64,000 nucleotides of DNA from Thermoflexus hugenholtzii. Its GTDB lineage: Bacteria > Chloroflexota > Anaerolineae > Thermoflexales > Thermoflexaceae. The notes under the pieces were generated by a model. The model did no database searches and was not told where the DNA came from. It was given only the letters and a program-made list of their open reading frames with translations. Shown here piece after piece: positions 27,437-36,875 of this stretch (positions are counted from its first letter, which is position 1; each line of letters starts with the position of its first letter). Position numbers and translations under genes: made by a program. Where the stretch lies: contig NZ_CP076326.1 in assembly GCF_018771565.1 (NCBI RefSeq), positions 2,921,785-2,985,784 of the forward strand. Direction: 5' to 3'.

Positions 27437-30400
27437 TTGCGGATTCTTTTCCTCGCGCTGGCGTTGCTCCCCTCCCCACGTCCCCTCGCCGCCCATCGTC
27501 CCCCGCCTTCGTCTCTCATCCCGGGAATACCGACCTTGCATCCCGCTCTGGCGAGGCGGCTGCTCCGGGCCCGCCCCGAGGAAAAGATCCCGGTCCTGAT
27601 CCAGCTGGAGGGGGCCTCGCCCGGCGAGGCAGCGGCCGCGGAGGCCGGCGCGGATCGACCGGCCGCGGAACGACGCGCGCGCCTGGTCGCCCGCCTGCGC
27701 GCCCGGGCAGAAGCGGCCGGAGCCCCGCTCCTCCAGCGTCTCCGGGAGGCCGAGGGGGCCGGCGAGGCCGAAGGAGTTCACCTGCTCTGGCTCCCGAATC
27801 AGATCGCCGCCCGGATCTCTCCCCGCATGCTGCTCGCCCTCGCCCGGGAGCCCAGCGTCCGACAGATCCGCGAGGATCGTTTCCGGCGCTGGATCACCGC
27901 CGCTCCCCTCCGGGAGACCCTCGATCCGCTCTCGACGCCGTGGAATCTGGACATGGTGCGCGCGCCGGAGGCGTGGGCAGCCTTCGCCATCACCGGCACC
28001 GGCGTGGTGGTGGCGAACATCGACACGGGGGTGGACTGGCTGCATCCGGCCCTGCAGCGGGCGTACCGGGGTTACGACGCCCGGGGCTTCCATCGTCATG
28101 CGGGGAACTGGTTCGACGCCACCGGAGCCGGCGCGCTCTATCCGGTGGACGCCAACGGCCACGGCACGCATACCATGGGCCTGATGGTGGGCGAGGGGAC
28201 CGGCGTCGCCCCCGGTGCCCGCTGGATCGCCGCGCGGGCTTTCGACGCCCAGGGCTACGCCTACGACTCGTGGATCCACGCCGCCTTCCAGTGGATCCTG
28301 GCGCCGGAGGGGGATCCGGCTCTGGCCCCTGACATCGTGAACAACTCGTGGGGGAACCCCGACGGCTGGGATACCACCTTCATGGAGGATCTGGCGGCCC
28401 TGCAGGCTGCCGGGATCTTTGCGGTCTTCAGCGCCGGCAATCAGGGCCCGGGGCCTGGCTCCATCGCCTCCCCCGCCAGCCTCCCGGGGGCCTTCGCGGT
28501 GGGCGCGGTGGACGCCGAGGGACAGGTGGCCCTGTTCTCCAGTCGGGGCCCCTCCCCCTGGGGGGAGGTTCGTCCCCACGTCGTGGCCCCCGGGGTCCGG
28601 GTTCGCTCCACCCTCCCCGGCGGGACCTATGGGGAGCTCAGCGGGACCTCGATGGCCGCGCCCCACGCTGCAGGCGTGGCTGCTCTCCTCAAGGCCGCCC
28701 GGCCGGAGCTCTCCCCTCTGCAGATCGCGGAGATCCTGACCCGCACCGCGACACCTCTCACCGTCACCGTCCCGAATTTCGATAGCGGGTGGGGACTGGT
28801 GAACGCGATGGAGGCCCTCAGCGCGGTGGTGGAGAGCGGCCTTCTGGAGGGCGCCGTTCAGGATCCCGAGGGCCGCCCGATCGCCGGGGCCACGGTGACC
28901 GCCCGCGCCCGGGATGGGCGGTTCCAAGTCTCCCGGGAGAGCGATCCGGCGGGGCGTTACCGGCTCTTCCTCCGGGCCTCCACCTACGATGTCACCGCCT
29001 CCGCCTTCGGCTACGCCCCAGCCCAGGTCTTCGGGATCCAGATCCTTCAGGGGATCACCCGCTCCCTGGATTTCCGGCTGGATCCTCTCCCCCGGGGCTC
29101 TCTGGTCGTCCACGCCGTCGATGAGCACGGCGCCCCGGTTCGGGATCCCTCTCTCTCCCTGGTAGGGACTCCTGTTTCCCTGACCCAGCCTGCCTTTCCA
29201 TTCACCCTCTCCTTGCCGGTCGGCACTTATCTCCTGCGCCTGCGGGCGCTGGGCCATCGGGTGGTGACGGACACGGTGGAGATCGCGGCCGGGATCACCA
29301 CCACCCGCATCCTCACCATGCCGCGCATGCCCCGCGTCCTGCTGGTGGACTCCGGGGCCTGGTATAACGAGTCCGCCCTCTTCTTTTACCGGCAGGCCCT
29401 CGACGCCCAGGCGTGGTCCTACGATGAATACCGGGTGACCTATCCGCCGATCCCACCGCCCACCGCCACCCTCACCGCTTACGAGGTGGTGATCTGGTCC
29501 TCGCCTTTCGACTCCCCCGGTTACATCGGCGCAGACCGCGCGCTGACTTTCTTCCTGGGCCAGGGCGGCCGCCTGCTGGTGAGCGGCCAGGACGTGGCCT
29601 TCTGGGACGATGGGGGGAACGGGTTCTTCTACGCGCCGTATCTGCGAAGGATGCTGGGGACCCGATATGTGCGGGACTCCAGCGGGATCTTCACGGTGAC
29701 CGGAGCGCTGGGAGGGCCTTTCGACGGGCTGGTGGTGGACATTCGCGGGGAAGGCGGCGCCCAAAACCAGCGCTTCCCGGATGAGATCGCCCCCGCCGAC
29801 CCGCTGACCGATCAGCCGATGCGCTACCTCGACGACGGGGGGGCCGTGACCGCCGTGGGCCTGTGCCGCCCCCATCGTGGGCTGGTGTTCGCCTTCGGCC
29901 TGGAGGGGATCCCGGACCCCGCGCTGCGGGGGGAGGTCCTGGAGCGCTCGCTTCGGGCCCTCATCGCCCCGCCGTCTCCGGCCGGCCTGCGCTGGGATCC
30001 GGCCTACACCGAGCGCGTGGTGCCCACCGCCACTCAGGTCCTCTTCACCGCCACCCTCCAGAACCTGAGCGAGGTGGCCACCGATACCATACGGTTGGAG
30101 ATGGAAGGAACCGGCTGGCCGGTGACGCTCACGCCCGATGCGATGACCCTGGCCCCCTGCGCCGCAGGGGTCCTCACGCTGACCGTGGACGTCCCCGCCG
30201 GGCTCCCCCGGGATGCAGGAGCCCGGATCACGGTCACCGCCCGTTCCACGCTCTCCCCCACCCTCTCCGCCTCCGGCGTGTGGCAACTTAAAACGCCTGC
30301 CCGGTTGTTGCTGGTGGAGGACGATCGCTGGTATGAGGTGGGGGAGGCTTATCGCCGGGCCCTGACGGCGGTGGGGATCTCCTTCGATCGCTGGCGGGTC

Positions 30401-31624
30401 GCCGACCTCTTCGGACAGGGATCCCCATCGGAGGGGGACCTGGCGCGCTACGAGGGGGTGATCTGGTTCACCGGCTATGACTGGTATGATCCGCTCTCGC
30501 CGGCGGAGGAAGCGCGGCTGCTAACGTATGTGCAGGGCGGCGGGCGCCTGGTCTTCTTCTCGCAGGATTACCTGTATTCGCTGCTCAACGGCGGGCGATC
30601 CTGGGCGTTCGCCCGTGCCCTCGGGGTGAGGACCCATGACGAGGGGCTCACCACAACGGTGGCCCTCCCCAGCCCCCTCTCTCCAATCGGCCGGGGGCTC
30701 CCCCGCTGGGAGCTCACTCTTCCCTACCCGAACTGGACCGACGCCCTGGAGCCGATGCCCGATGCCCGACCGCTCTGGCGTGGCGCGCACGGCCGGCCGA
30801 TCGCCCTGACCCGCTCGGAGGGAGCGGGGCGTCTGGTTTTCTCCACCCTCGGCCTGGAGGGAGTGCCCGAGCCGTTGCAGGCAGCCGTGATGCGCCACGT
30901 GCTCTCCGGGCTGGGGCCCATGGGGGAGACGAGGCTGGAGGTCGTCCCTCGGATCGCGCCCGCTGGAGCCCGGCGGGAGATCGCCGTCTTCGTGACCCAT
31001 ACGCAAGGGCTTTCGATCGCCCTCCGCCTGCAGGTGCCTCCGCCATGGACCATCCGGGATCCGGATCAATCGCCCGGGTGGACCTTGGACCCGGAGCTTC
31101 CCGGATGGCAGGGCCGGATCCTCGCCCCAGCGGTGCTCACCGCCTCGATGATCCTGGAGGGGCCCTCCGGGTGGGCCCCTCTGACGCTGGAGGGCACCGA
31201 CGGGCGCTGGCCCCTGCGGCAGATCCTCCCGGTTGGCGTAGGGGTCTCGGATCTCGCCATCGCTTTCGCAGGAGATCCCAGTGCTCCTTCGGGACAGGCC
31301 TACGCCGGATCCTGGACGCTCCAGCCATCCGGCGATCTCTCCCTGGCGCTCACGCTGACCCTGCCCATGGGCTGGAAGGATCCCCGCTTCCGGATGGATG
31401 GAAGCGATCTGCCTCAGCCTTCCCCGGGCAGCGGCGTGTGGTCCGGGACGCTGGGCCCCGGGGAGCCGCTGCAGGTTATCGCCCTCGGGGCGCCTCTGAC
31501 GCTGGAGCCGGATCCCCGGCGTCTCGTCCTGCGGGCCGAGGATGCGTGGGGAGGCGTGTGGGAGCGCGAGGTGGTCATCACGGCGGTCCCCTGGCGGGCA
31601 TATCTTCCAGTCATCGCCCGTTGA
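27437..31624 (+). CDS. large secreted S8 (subtilisin-like) serine peptidase
   Basis: About 1395 residues. A basic n-region and hydrophobic LFLALALLP form a signal peptide. An N-terminal inhibitor-like segment leads to the S8 domain with catalytic Asp (IDTGVDW), His (NGHGTHTMG) and Ser (SGTSMAAPHAAG). Then comes a carboxypeptidase-regulatory-like domain (LEGAVQDPEGRPIAGATVTA), and two copies of a Rossmann-like module starting RVLLVDSGAWY and RLLLVEDDRWY, each with a GGRL(V/L) turn, separated by a beta domain. It ends WRAYLPVIAR. The TTG at 27437 is the best start after the preceding stop; it has a weak ribosome site, and an earlier start inside the previous gene is possible. Confidence 0.85.
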   Translation: MRILFLALALLPSPRPLAAHRPPPSSLIPGIPTLHPALARRLLRARPEEKIPVLIQLEGASPGEAAAAEAGADRPAAERRARLVARLRARAEAAGAPLLQRLREAEGAGEAEGVHLLWLPNQIAARISPRMLLALAREPSVRQIREDRFRRWITAAPLRETLDPLSTPWNLDMVRAPEAWAAFAITGTGVVVANIDTGVDWLHPALQRAYRGYDARGFHRHAGNWFDATGAGALYPVDANGHGTHTMGLMVGEGTGVAPGARWIAARAFDAQGYAYDSWIHAAFQWILAPEGDPALAPDIVNNSWGNPDGWDTTFMEDLAALQAAGIFAVFSAGNQGPGPGSIASPASLPGAFAVGAVDAEGQVALFSSRGPSPWGEVRPHVVAPGVRVRSTLPGGTYGELSGTSMAAPHAAGVAALLKAARPELSPLQIAEILTRTATPLTVTVPNFDSGWGLVNAMEALSAVVESGLLEGAVQDPEGRPIAGATVTARARDGRFQVSRESDPAGRYRLFLRASTYDVTASAFGYAPAQVFGIQILQGITRSLDFRLDPLPRGSLVVHAVDEHGAPVRDPSLSLVGTPVSLTQPAFPFTLSLPVGTYLLRLRALGHRVVTDTVEIAAGITTTRILTMPRMPRVLLVDSGAWYNESALFFYRQALDAQAWSYDEYRVTYPPIPPPTATLTAYEVVIWSSPFDSPGYIGADRALTFFLGQGGRLLVSGQDVAFWDDGGNGFFYAPYLRRMLGTRYVRDSSGIFTVTGALGGPFDGLVVDIRGEGGAQNQRFPDEIAPADPLTDQPMRYLDDGGAVTAVGLCRPHRGLVFAFGLEGIPDPALRGEVLERSLRALIAPPSPAGLRWDPAYTERVVPTATQVLFTATLQNLSEVATDTIRLEMEGTGWPVTLTPDAMTLAPCAAGVLTLTVDVPAGLPRDAGARITVTARSTLSPTLSASGVWQLKTPARLLLVEDDRWYEVGEAYRRALTAVGISFDRWRVADLFGQGSPSEGDLARYEGVIWFTGYDWYDPLSPAEEARLLTYVQGGGRLVFFSQDYLYSLLNGGRSWAFARALGVRTHDEGLTTTVALPSPLSPIGRGLPRWELTLPYPNWTDALEPMPDARPLWRGAHGRPIALTRSEGAGRLVFSTLGLEGVPEPLQAAVMRHVLSGLGPMGETRLEVVPRIAPAGARREIAVFVTHTQGLSIALRLQVPPPWTIRDPDQSPGWTLDPELPGWQGRILAPAVLTASMILEGPSGWAPLTLEGTDGRWPLRQILPVGVGVSDLAIAFAGDPSAPSGQAYAGSWTLQPSGDLSLALTLTLPMGWKDPRFRMDGSDLPQPSPGSGVWSGTLGPGEPLQVIALGAPLTLEPDPRRLVLRAEDAWGGVWEREVVITAVPWRAYLPVIAR

Positions 31625-31637
31625 ATCCCGTCCTGAA

Positions 31638-31712
31638 GGGTGTGTCCCAATTTTGTCGGGCCTCGCCGCGTTGTAGGACAACTGCTCGCAGTTGTCCTAC
31701 GATTTTGGGACC
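31638..31712. repeat. palindromic dispersed repeat, copy 2
   Basis: Begins with the same GGGTGTGTCCC as copy 1 and has the same order of parts. The inner hairpin is longer: TAGGACAACTGC/GCAGTTGTCCTA, a 12-bp stem with a 2-base loop (31674-31699). The right end has drifted (GGGACCTGTCC). It starts 13 bp after the peptidase stop codon. Confidence 0.8.
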
Positions 31713-31838
31713 TGTCCTGCAGGTTCCCTCGTCGCCGCACCCCATGCGTGGTTCTCCGGGGCGGATGCCTGCCCGATGTAACATGAAGCGGGCATCGATC
31801 CATCGGGTTTCGGACAAGGATCCTGGCGTGGAGATGCG

Positions 31839-32681
31839 ATGGGCACGTTGTATGTGGTGGGCACTCCCATCGGGAACCTGGAGGACATCACCCTGCGGGC
31901 GCTGCGGGTGTTGCGGGAGTGCGCCCTGATCGCCGCCGAAGACACCCGCAAGACCCGTATTCTTCTGGACCGCTACGGCATCGAGAAGCCGATGATCAGT
32001 TACTTCGAGCACAACGAGGCGGCCCGCATCCCCCAGATCCTGGAGGCCCTGGCCCAGGGGGATGTGGCCCTGGTCTCCGAAGCGGGAATGCCCGGCCTCT
32101 CGGACCCGGGCTACGTCCTGATTCGGGCGGCTCTGGAGCGCGGGTTCCCGGTGGTGCCGATCCCCGGGCCCTCCGCCCCGGTGACCGCCCTGGTGGTCTC
32201 CGGGCTGCCGGCGGATCGTTTCCTCTTCCTGGGCTTTTTGCCCCGCAAGCCCGGCGAACGTCGCCGGCTGCTTGCCCAGGTGGCTGCCCTCCCGTGGACC
32301 CTGGTGGCCTTTGAGGCGCCCCATCGCCTCCGCGAAACCCTCCGGGACATCCTGGAGATCTTGGGCGACCGCCCGATGGCCGTCGCCCGGGAGCTCACCA
32401 AGATCCACGAGGAGATCCGCCGCGGGACGGTGCGGGAGATCCTGACGCACTTCGCCGAAGTGGAGCCTCGGGGGGAGTTCACCCTGGTCATCGCCGGGGC
32501 GCCGGAGGAGGTTTCCCAATGGGAAGAAGAAGAGGTGCGCGCCCGGCTGGAGGAGCTGTTGCGCAGCGGACGGACCCCAGCCCAGGCGGCCCGGGAGGTG
32601 GCCCGGGCCTCCGGATGGCCCCGGGACGCGGTCTATCGAATGGCCCTGCGGATCCGATCGGAGAGCGAGCCGCGCCGATGA
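31839..32681 (+). CDS. rsmI: 16S rRNA (cytidine1402-2'-O)-methyltransferase
   Basis: 280 residues. The tetrapyrrole-methylase fold signature begins MGTLYVVGTPIGNLEDITLR, followed by AAEDTRKT, SEAGMPGLSDPG and IPGPSAPVTAL. It methylates the 2'-O of C1402 in the decoding centre. It ends with the usual helical C-terminal domain. The next gene starts inside its stop codon. GGAGATGCG upstream serves as ribosome site. Confidence 0.95.
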   Translation: MGTLYVVGTPIGNLEDITLRALRVLRECALIAAEDTRKTRILLDRYGIEKPMISYFEHNEAARIPQILEALAQGDVALVSEAGMPGLSDPGYVLIRAALERGFPVVPIPGPSAPVTALVVSGLPADRFLFLGFLPRKPGERRRLLAQVAALPWTLVAFEAPHRLRETLRDILEILGDRPMAVARELTKIHEEIRRGTVREILTHFAEVEPRGEFTLVIAGAPEEVSQWEEEEVRARLEELLRSGRTPAQAAREVARASGWPRDAVYRMALRIRSESEPRR

Positions 32682-33871
32682 CGATGTCATCCATCGAAGA
32701 GATCGCCTTCCATCCCCGCTCGATGATCCGCCTGATGTTGCTTTCGGAGATCCTCTGGGCGGTGGGGGAGGGATTGTTCTTCTATCTGCTCCCGGTCTAC
32801 GTGCAGGATCTGGGGGCCACTCCTGCTCAGGTTGGGCTGGCCTTCGGGGTCGGGGAGCTGGCCCTGACCCTTACCTATCTGCCGGTGGGATGGCTGGCGG
32901 ATCGAACCCGGCGCAAGCCGCTGATGTTGGGCGGGTGGTTCGCCGGGCTGATCGGGATCCTCCTGATGGCCGGGGCGACCACCTGGTGGGCCCTGTTTCC
33001 CGGCCTGACCCTCTATCTGATGTCCGGCTATTGCCTGCCGGTGATCCACGCCTATGTGGCCCGCATGGCCGGCCCCATCCCGCTGGAGCGGGCCTTCCCC
33101 CTCCTGAGCGCCGGTTACGCCGTGGGCGGTTTGCTGACGCCGGCCCTGGGCGGATGGATGGCTCAGCGAGTCGGGATGCGCCCGGTGTTGCTCCTCAGCG
33201 CCGGCCTCTTCGCCCTCTCCACCGTCGCGGCGCTGTTCCTCCCCCTGGATCCCCCACCGGATCCTCATGGGCGGGGCCGCCGCTTGGGATCCTGGCGGCG
33301 GATCCCCTGGCGTTTCGGGCTGGCCCTGCTCGCGTTGTTCACCGTGGGGCAGGTGGGCCTGATCCTGCTGCCGAACTTCCTGCAACAGGCGGGAGGATGG
33401 TCCAAGTCCCATTTGGGGCTGTTCGCCTCCCTGCAGGCCCTGGGGACCATCCTGCTGGGCCCGGCGTTGGGGCGGTGGGATCAGGGCCGGGCGCGGCCGG
33501 TGGGGCTGGCGGCGGCATGGGGGCTGGCCGGGATCGGAATGGGGCTGCTCCTCCTGGGATTCCGCGTGCTTCCCCTGGCAGGCGCGGCGATGGTTCTTGT
33601 GGGAGGGGCGTATGCCGCCTACTCCCTGGCCGCCGCGCGGATCCTGCGTCTGACCCCTTCGGAGACCCAGGCGACCGCCGCAGCCCTCCTGCACACCGCC
33701 CGCAGCCTGGCGCTGGCGCTGGCCGCTCCCTTCGCCGGGCTCCTGTTCTCCTTTCATCCGGCTCGCCCCCTGCAGGTCGCCGGTCTGCTCCTCCCCCTGG
33801 CCCTGTTCGGCGTCCTCCGAGCGGGGAGGCTGATCCAGATCCCCGCTGAGGAGGTTCCCCAGTCTCCATAG
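32678..33871 (+). CDS. MFS transporter
   Basis: 397 residues, twelve predicted membrane helices in two halves, joined by a cytoplasmic loop (PPPDPHGRGRRLGSWRRI). The MFS motif A between helices 2 and 3 is GWLADRTRRKPLMLGG. It resembles drug or sugar efflux carriers, but the substrate cannot be read. The start is fixed by the ATGA overlap with rsmI. Confidence 0.88.
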   Translation: MTMSSIEEIAFHPRSMIRLMLLSEILWAVGEGLFFYLLPVYVQDLGATPAQVGLAFGVGELALTLTYLPVGWLADRTRRKPLMLGGWFAGLIGILLMAGATTWWALFPGLTLYLMSGYCLPVIHAYVARMAGPIPLERAFPLLSAGYAVGGLLTPALGGWMAQRVGMRPVLLLSAGLFALSTVAALFLPLDPPPDPHGRGRRLGSWRRIPWRFGLALLALFTVGQVGLILLPNFLQQAGGWSKSHLGLFASLQALGTILLGPALGRWDQGRARPVGLAAAWGLAGIGMGLLLLGFRVLPLAGAAMVLVGGAYAAYSLAAARILRLTPSETQATAAALLHTARSLALALAAPFAGLLFSFHPARPLQVAGLLLPLALFGVLRAGRLIQIPAEEVPQSP

Positions 33872-33898
33872 AACCGCGCCGTGCGGCCCCCCGGCGGG

Positions 33899-33904
33899 TA
33901 TAAT
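33899..33904 (+). promoter_or_regulatory. -10 element before tldD
   Basis: Perfect TATAAT at 33899-33904, 28 bp after the MFS gene. No good -35 is visible 16-18 bases upstream. It predicts an ~80-base leader for the tldD-tldE unit. Confidence 0.45.
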
Positions 33905-33990
33905 GGGAGCGCAATCCTGTTCCAGAGGGCGCGACAAGGGTGAGCAGTCGCGCACTTCCCGGCCGGGCAAGATCCACTCAGGAGGCAGCC

Positions 33991-35463
33991 GTGAAGGAGA
34001 TCCTGGAGCGCGCGTTGAACGTGGCCCAGCTGCGCGGCGCGACCTATGCGGACGTCCGCCTGGTCCACCGCATCGAGCAATCCCTCCTGGTCCGCAACGG
34101 CGTCGTGCAGGGCATCAGCCAGATCGAGGATATGGGCTTCGGGGTGCGAGTGATCGCCGACGGCGCGTGGGGCTTCGCCTCCAGCGCCCGCCTCACCCTG
34201 GAGGAGGCTGAGCGCGTGGCCGAACGGGCCGTTCAGATCGCCCGGGCCAGCGCCCTCTTCAAGAAAGAGGACGTGGACATCGGCCCGCCGGTGGTCCAGC
34301 GCGGAACTTATCGGACCCCGGTGCAGATCGATCCCTTCACCGTCCCCCTGGAGAAGAAGCTGGAGATCCTGCTCGCCGCCGATGCGGCCATGCGCGCCGT
34401 GCGCGGGATCGCCGCCACCGAAGCGGAGATGGTGTTCATCCGCGAGCGCAAGACCTTTGCCAGCACCGAAGGCTCCTGGATCGAACAGGAGATCATCGAG
34501 TCGGGCTGCGGCATCGAGGCGACCGCCGTGGGTCCCGATGAGGTGCAGCGCCGCTCCTACCCCAAATCGGTGGGGCGTCACCAGATGACCCGGGGCTGGG
34601 AGTTCATCGAAGAGTGTGACCTGCCCGGGAACGCCCCGCGCATCGCGGAGGAGGCGGTGGCCCTCCTCACCGCCGACCCGTGTCCGGAGACGGTGACCAC
34701 GGTGATCCTGGGCGGCTCCCAGGTGGCCCTCCAGATCCACGAATCGTGCGGCCATCCCATCGAGCTGGACCGGGTGTTCGGGACCGAGGCCGCCTATGCG
34801 GGCACTTCCTTCCTCACTCCGGAGAAGCTGGGGACGTTCCGCTACGGCTCCGAGGTGGTGAACATCACCGCCGACGCCACCCTCCCCGGGGGCCTGGGCA
34901 CCTTCGGGTGGGACGATGAGGGGGTGCCCGCGCAGCGGGTGGACATCGTGAAAGAGGGCCTCTTCGTCGGCTACATGACCTCCCGGGAGACGGCCCGTCA
35001 GCTGCTCAAGCTCCTGGGCCCCTCCCCCTACGTCACCGGCCTCTCCAACGGCACCATGCGGGCCTCGGGCTGGAACCGTATCCCCCTGATCCGGATGACC
35101 AACGTGAACCTGCTCCCGGGGACCTGGCGGCTGGAGGATCTGATCGCCGACACTGACGAAGGGATCTTCATGGACACCAACCGCTCCTGGAGTATCGACG
35201 ACAAGCGGCTCAACTTCCAGTTCGGCTGCGAGATCGCCTGGGAGATCAAAGGGGGAAAGCTGACCCGCATGCTCAAGAACCCGATTTACACCGGGATCAC
35301 GCCGGAGTTCTGGCGCTCCTGTGATGCGGTGTGCAACGCGGACCACTGGGTGATCTGGGGGACGCCGAACTGCGGCAAGGGGCAACCCTCCCAGCTGGCC
35401 CACACCGGCCACGGGGCCGCCCCCGCCCGCTTCCGGAACGTGCGGGTGTTCAGTCGGAAATGA
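33991..35463 (+). CDS. tldD: TldD-family metalloprotease
   Basis: 490 residues. TldD/TldE form a heterodimeric protease that works through the HExxxH zinc motif of TldD; here it is HESCGHPIE. Known substrates are the microcin B17 precursor and CcdA. The conserved GTFGWDDEGVPAQR and GLSNGTMRASGWNR segments are present. The GTG at 33991 is preceded by AGGAGG; the track frame extends 17 codons without a site. The TldE partner follows 43 bp downstream. Confidence 0.92.
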   Translation: MKEILERALNVAQLRGATYADVRLVHRIEQSLLVRNGVVQGISQIEDMGFGVRVIADGAWGFASSARLTLEEAERVAERAVQIARASALFKKEDVDIGPPVVQRGTYRTPVQIDPFTVPLEKKLEILLAADAAMRAVRGIAATEAEMVFIRERKTFASTEGSWIEQEIIESGCGIEATAVGPDEVQRRSYPKSVGRHQMTRGWEFIEECDLPGNAPRIAEEAVALLTADPCPETVTTVILGGSQVALQIHESCGHPIELDRVFGTEAAYAGTSFLTPEKLGTFRYGSEVVNITADATLPGGLGTFGWDDEGVPAQRVDIVKEGLFVGYMTSRETARQLLKLLGPSPYVTGLSNGTMRASGWNRIPLIRMTNVNLLPGTWRLEDLIADTDEGIFMDTNRSWSIDDKRLNFQFGCEIAWEIKGGKLTRMLKNPIYTGITPEFWRSCDAVCNADHWVIWGTPNCGKGQPSQLAHTGHGAAPARFRNVRVFSRK

Positions 35464-35506
35464 GCGGCTGCGCAGTCTTCCATTTTCCCCTTTGAGGAGC
35501 CGAACG

Positions 35507-36856
35507 ATGCTGGGCGAACCCATCATCCGGGAGATCCTGGGGAAGGCGTTGCGAGCCTCCCCGGCCGACGAGACGGAGATCGTGCTGGAGGCCCACGACA
35601 GCGCCCTCACTCGCTTCGCCAACAACGTCATCCACCAGAACGTGGCCGAGGTCAACACCGAGATCGCCGTCCGGGTGGTCCTCGGGAAGCGGGTGGGCGC
35701 CGCGGTCACCAATCGCCTGACGGAGGAGGCCCTGGGGCGGGCCATCGAAGAGGCCGTGGCCCTCGCCCGGCTGCAGCCGGAGAACCCGGAGTTCCCGGGC
35801 CTGCCGGAACCCCAGCCCATCGAGCCGGTGGCCGCCTTCGATGAGGCGGTGGCGGGGGCCACGCCGGAGTGGCGGGCGCGGGCGGTGGGGGCCGTCTGCC
35901 GGCTGGCGGAATCCATGGGCGTGAACGCGGCGGGGGCCCTCTCCACCGGGGTGTATGAGCTGGCGGTGGCCAACTCCAAAGGGGTGTTCGCCTATCACGC
36001 CGGCACCGAGACCCACTTCAGCACGGTGGTGATGAGCGACGATGGATCCGGCTACGCCCACCGCGCCGCCTGGCGCCTCGCCGATCTCGATGTGGAAGCG
36101 CTGGGCCGTTCGGCCATCGAGCGGGCCCTGCGGAGCCGGAACCCTCGTCCCATCGAGCCCGGGGTGTATCCGGTGGTCCTGGAGCCCTACGCCGTGGAGG
36201 ACATCCTCTCCTGGCTGGGCTACGCGGGGGCCGGCGCCCTGGCCGTCCAGGAGGGTCGCTCGTGGATGAACGATCGCATCGGCCGCCCGGTGATGTCCCC
36301 TCAGATCACCATCTGGGATGATGGCCGGGATCCGGCCGGGCTGCCCCTGCCCTTCGACTTCGAAGGGGTGCCCCGGCAGCGGGTGATCATCGTCGAGCGC
36401 GGGGTCCCTCAGGGGCCGGTGTATGACACGGTCACCGCCGCCCGGGAAGGCCGACGGTCCACCGGCCACGCCCTCCCCCGCTCCCGTCCGCAGACCGCCA
36501 GCCTGGGCCCCATCCCGCTCCACCTGTTCATGGCCCCCGGCGAGGCCACGATCGAGGAGATGGTCCGGCAGGTGGATCGAGGCCTTTACATCACCCGGTT
36601 CTGGTATACCCGGCTGGTGCACCCGCGGGACTGCGTGCTGACCGGCATGACGCGGGACGGTGTGTTCTGGATCGAGAAGGGGGAGATCGCCTATCCGGTC
36701 CGCAACCTGCGGTTCACCCAGGGGTATGTGCCTGCCCTGGCCGGGGTGCGCGCGGTGGGGAAGGAGCGCTGGCTGATCTCGGAGGGCTTCGGCTTCACCT
36801 GCGTGCCCGCCCTGTTGCTGGAGGCCTTCACCTTCACCGGCGTGACCGAGTTCTGA
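35507..36856 (+). CDS. pmbA: TldE/PmbA-family partner of TldD
   Basis: 449 residues of the PmbA/TldE family, homologous to TldD along its length (VYELAVANSKGVFAYHAGTE, FEGVPRQRVIIVERG) but lacking an HExxxH motif. This is expected of the non-catalytic partner that shapes the active site. ATG at 35507 with GAGGAG before it. Paired with the upstream tldD. Confidence 0.88.
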   Translation: MLGEPIIREILGKALRASPADETEIVLEAHDSALTRFANNVIHQNVAEVNTEIAVRVVLGKRVGAAVTNRLTEEALGRAIEEAVALARLQPENPEFPGLPEPQPIEPVAAFDEAVAGATPEWRARAVGAVCRLAESMGVNAAGALSTGVYELAVANSKGVFAYHAGTETHFSTVVMSDDGSGYAHRAAWRLADLDVEALGRSAIERALRSRNPRPIEPGVYPVVLEPYAVEDILSWLGYAGAGALAVQEGRSWMNDRIGRPVMSPQITIWDDGRDPAGLPLPFDFEGVPRQRVIIVERGVPQGPVYDTVTAAREGRRSTGHALPRSRPQTASLGPIPLHLFMAPGEATIEEMVRQVDRGLYITRFWYTRLVHPRDCVLTGMTRDGVFWIEKGEIAYPVRNLRFTQGYVPALAGVRAVGKERWLISEGFGFTCVPALLLEAFTFTGVTEF

Positions 36857-36875
36857 ACGCCCGAGGGGGTGACCG

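Noticed and set aside
27110-30286. 1058-codon minus-strand frame opposite the subtilase
   Set aside because: Composition (His, Gly, Arg, Pro) is that of an antisense shadow, with no recognisable domain.
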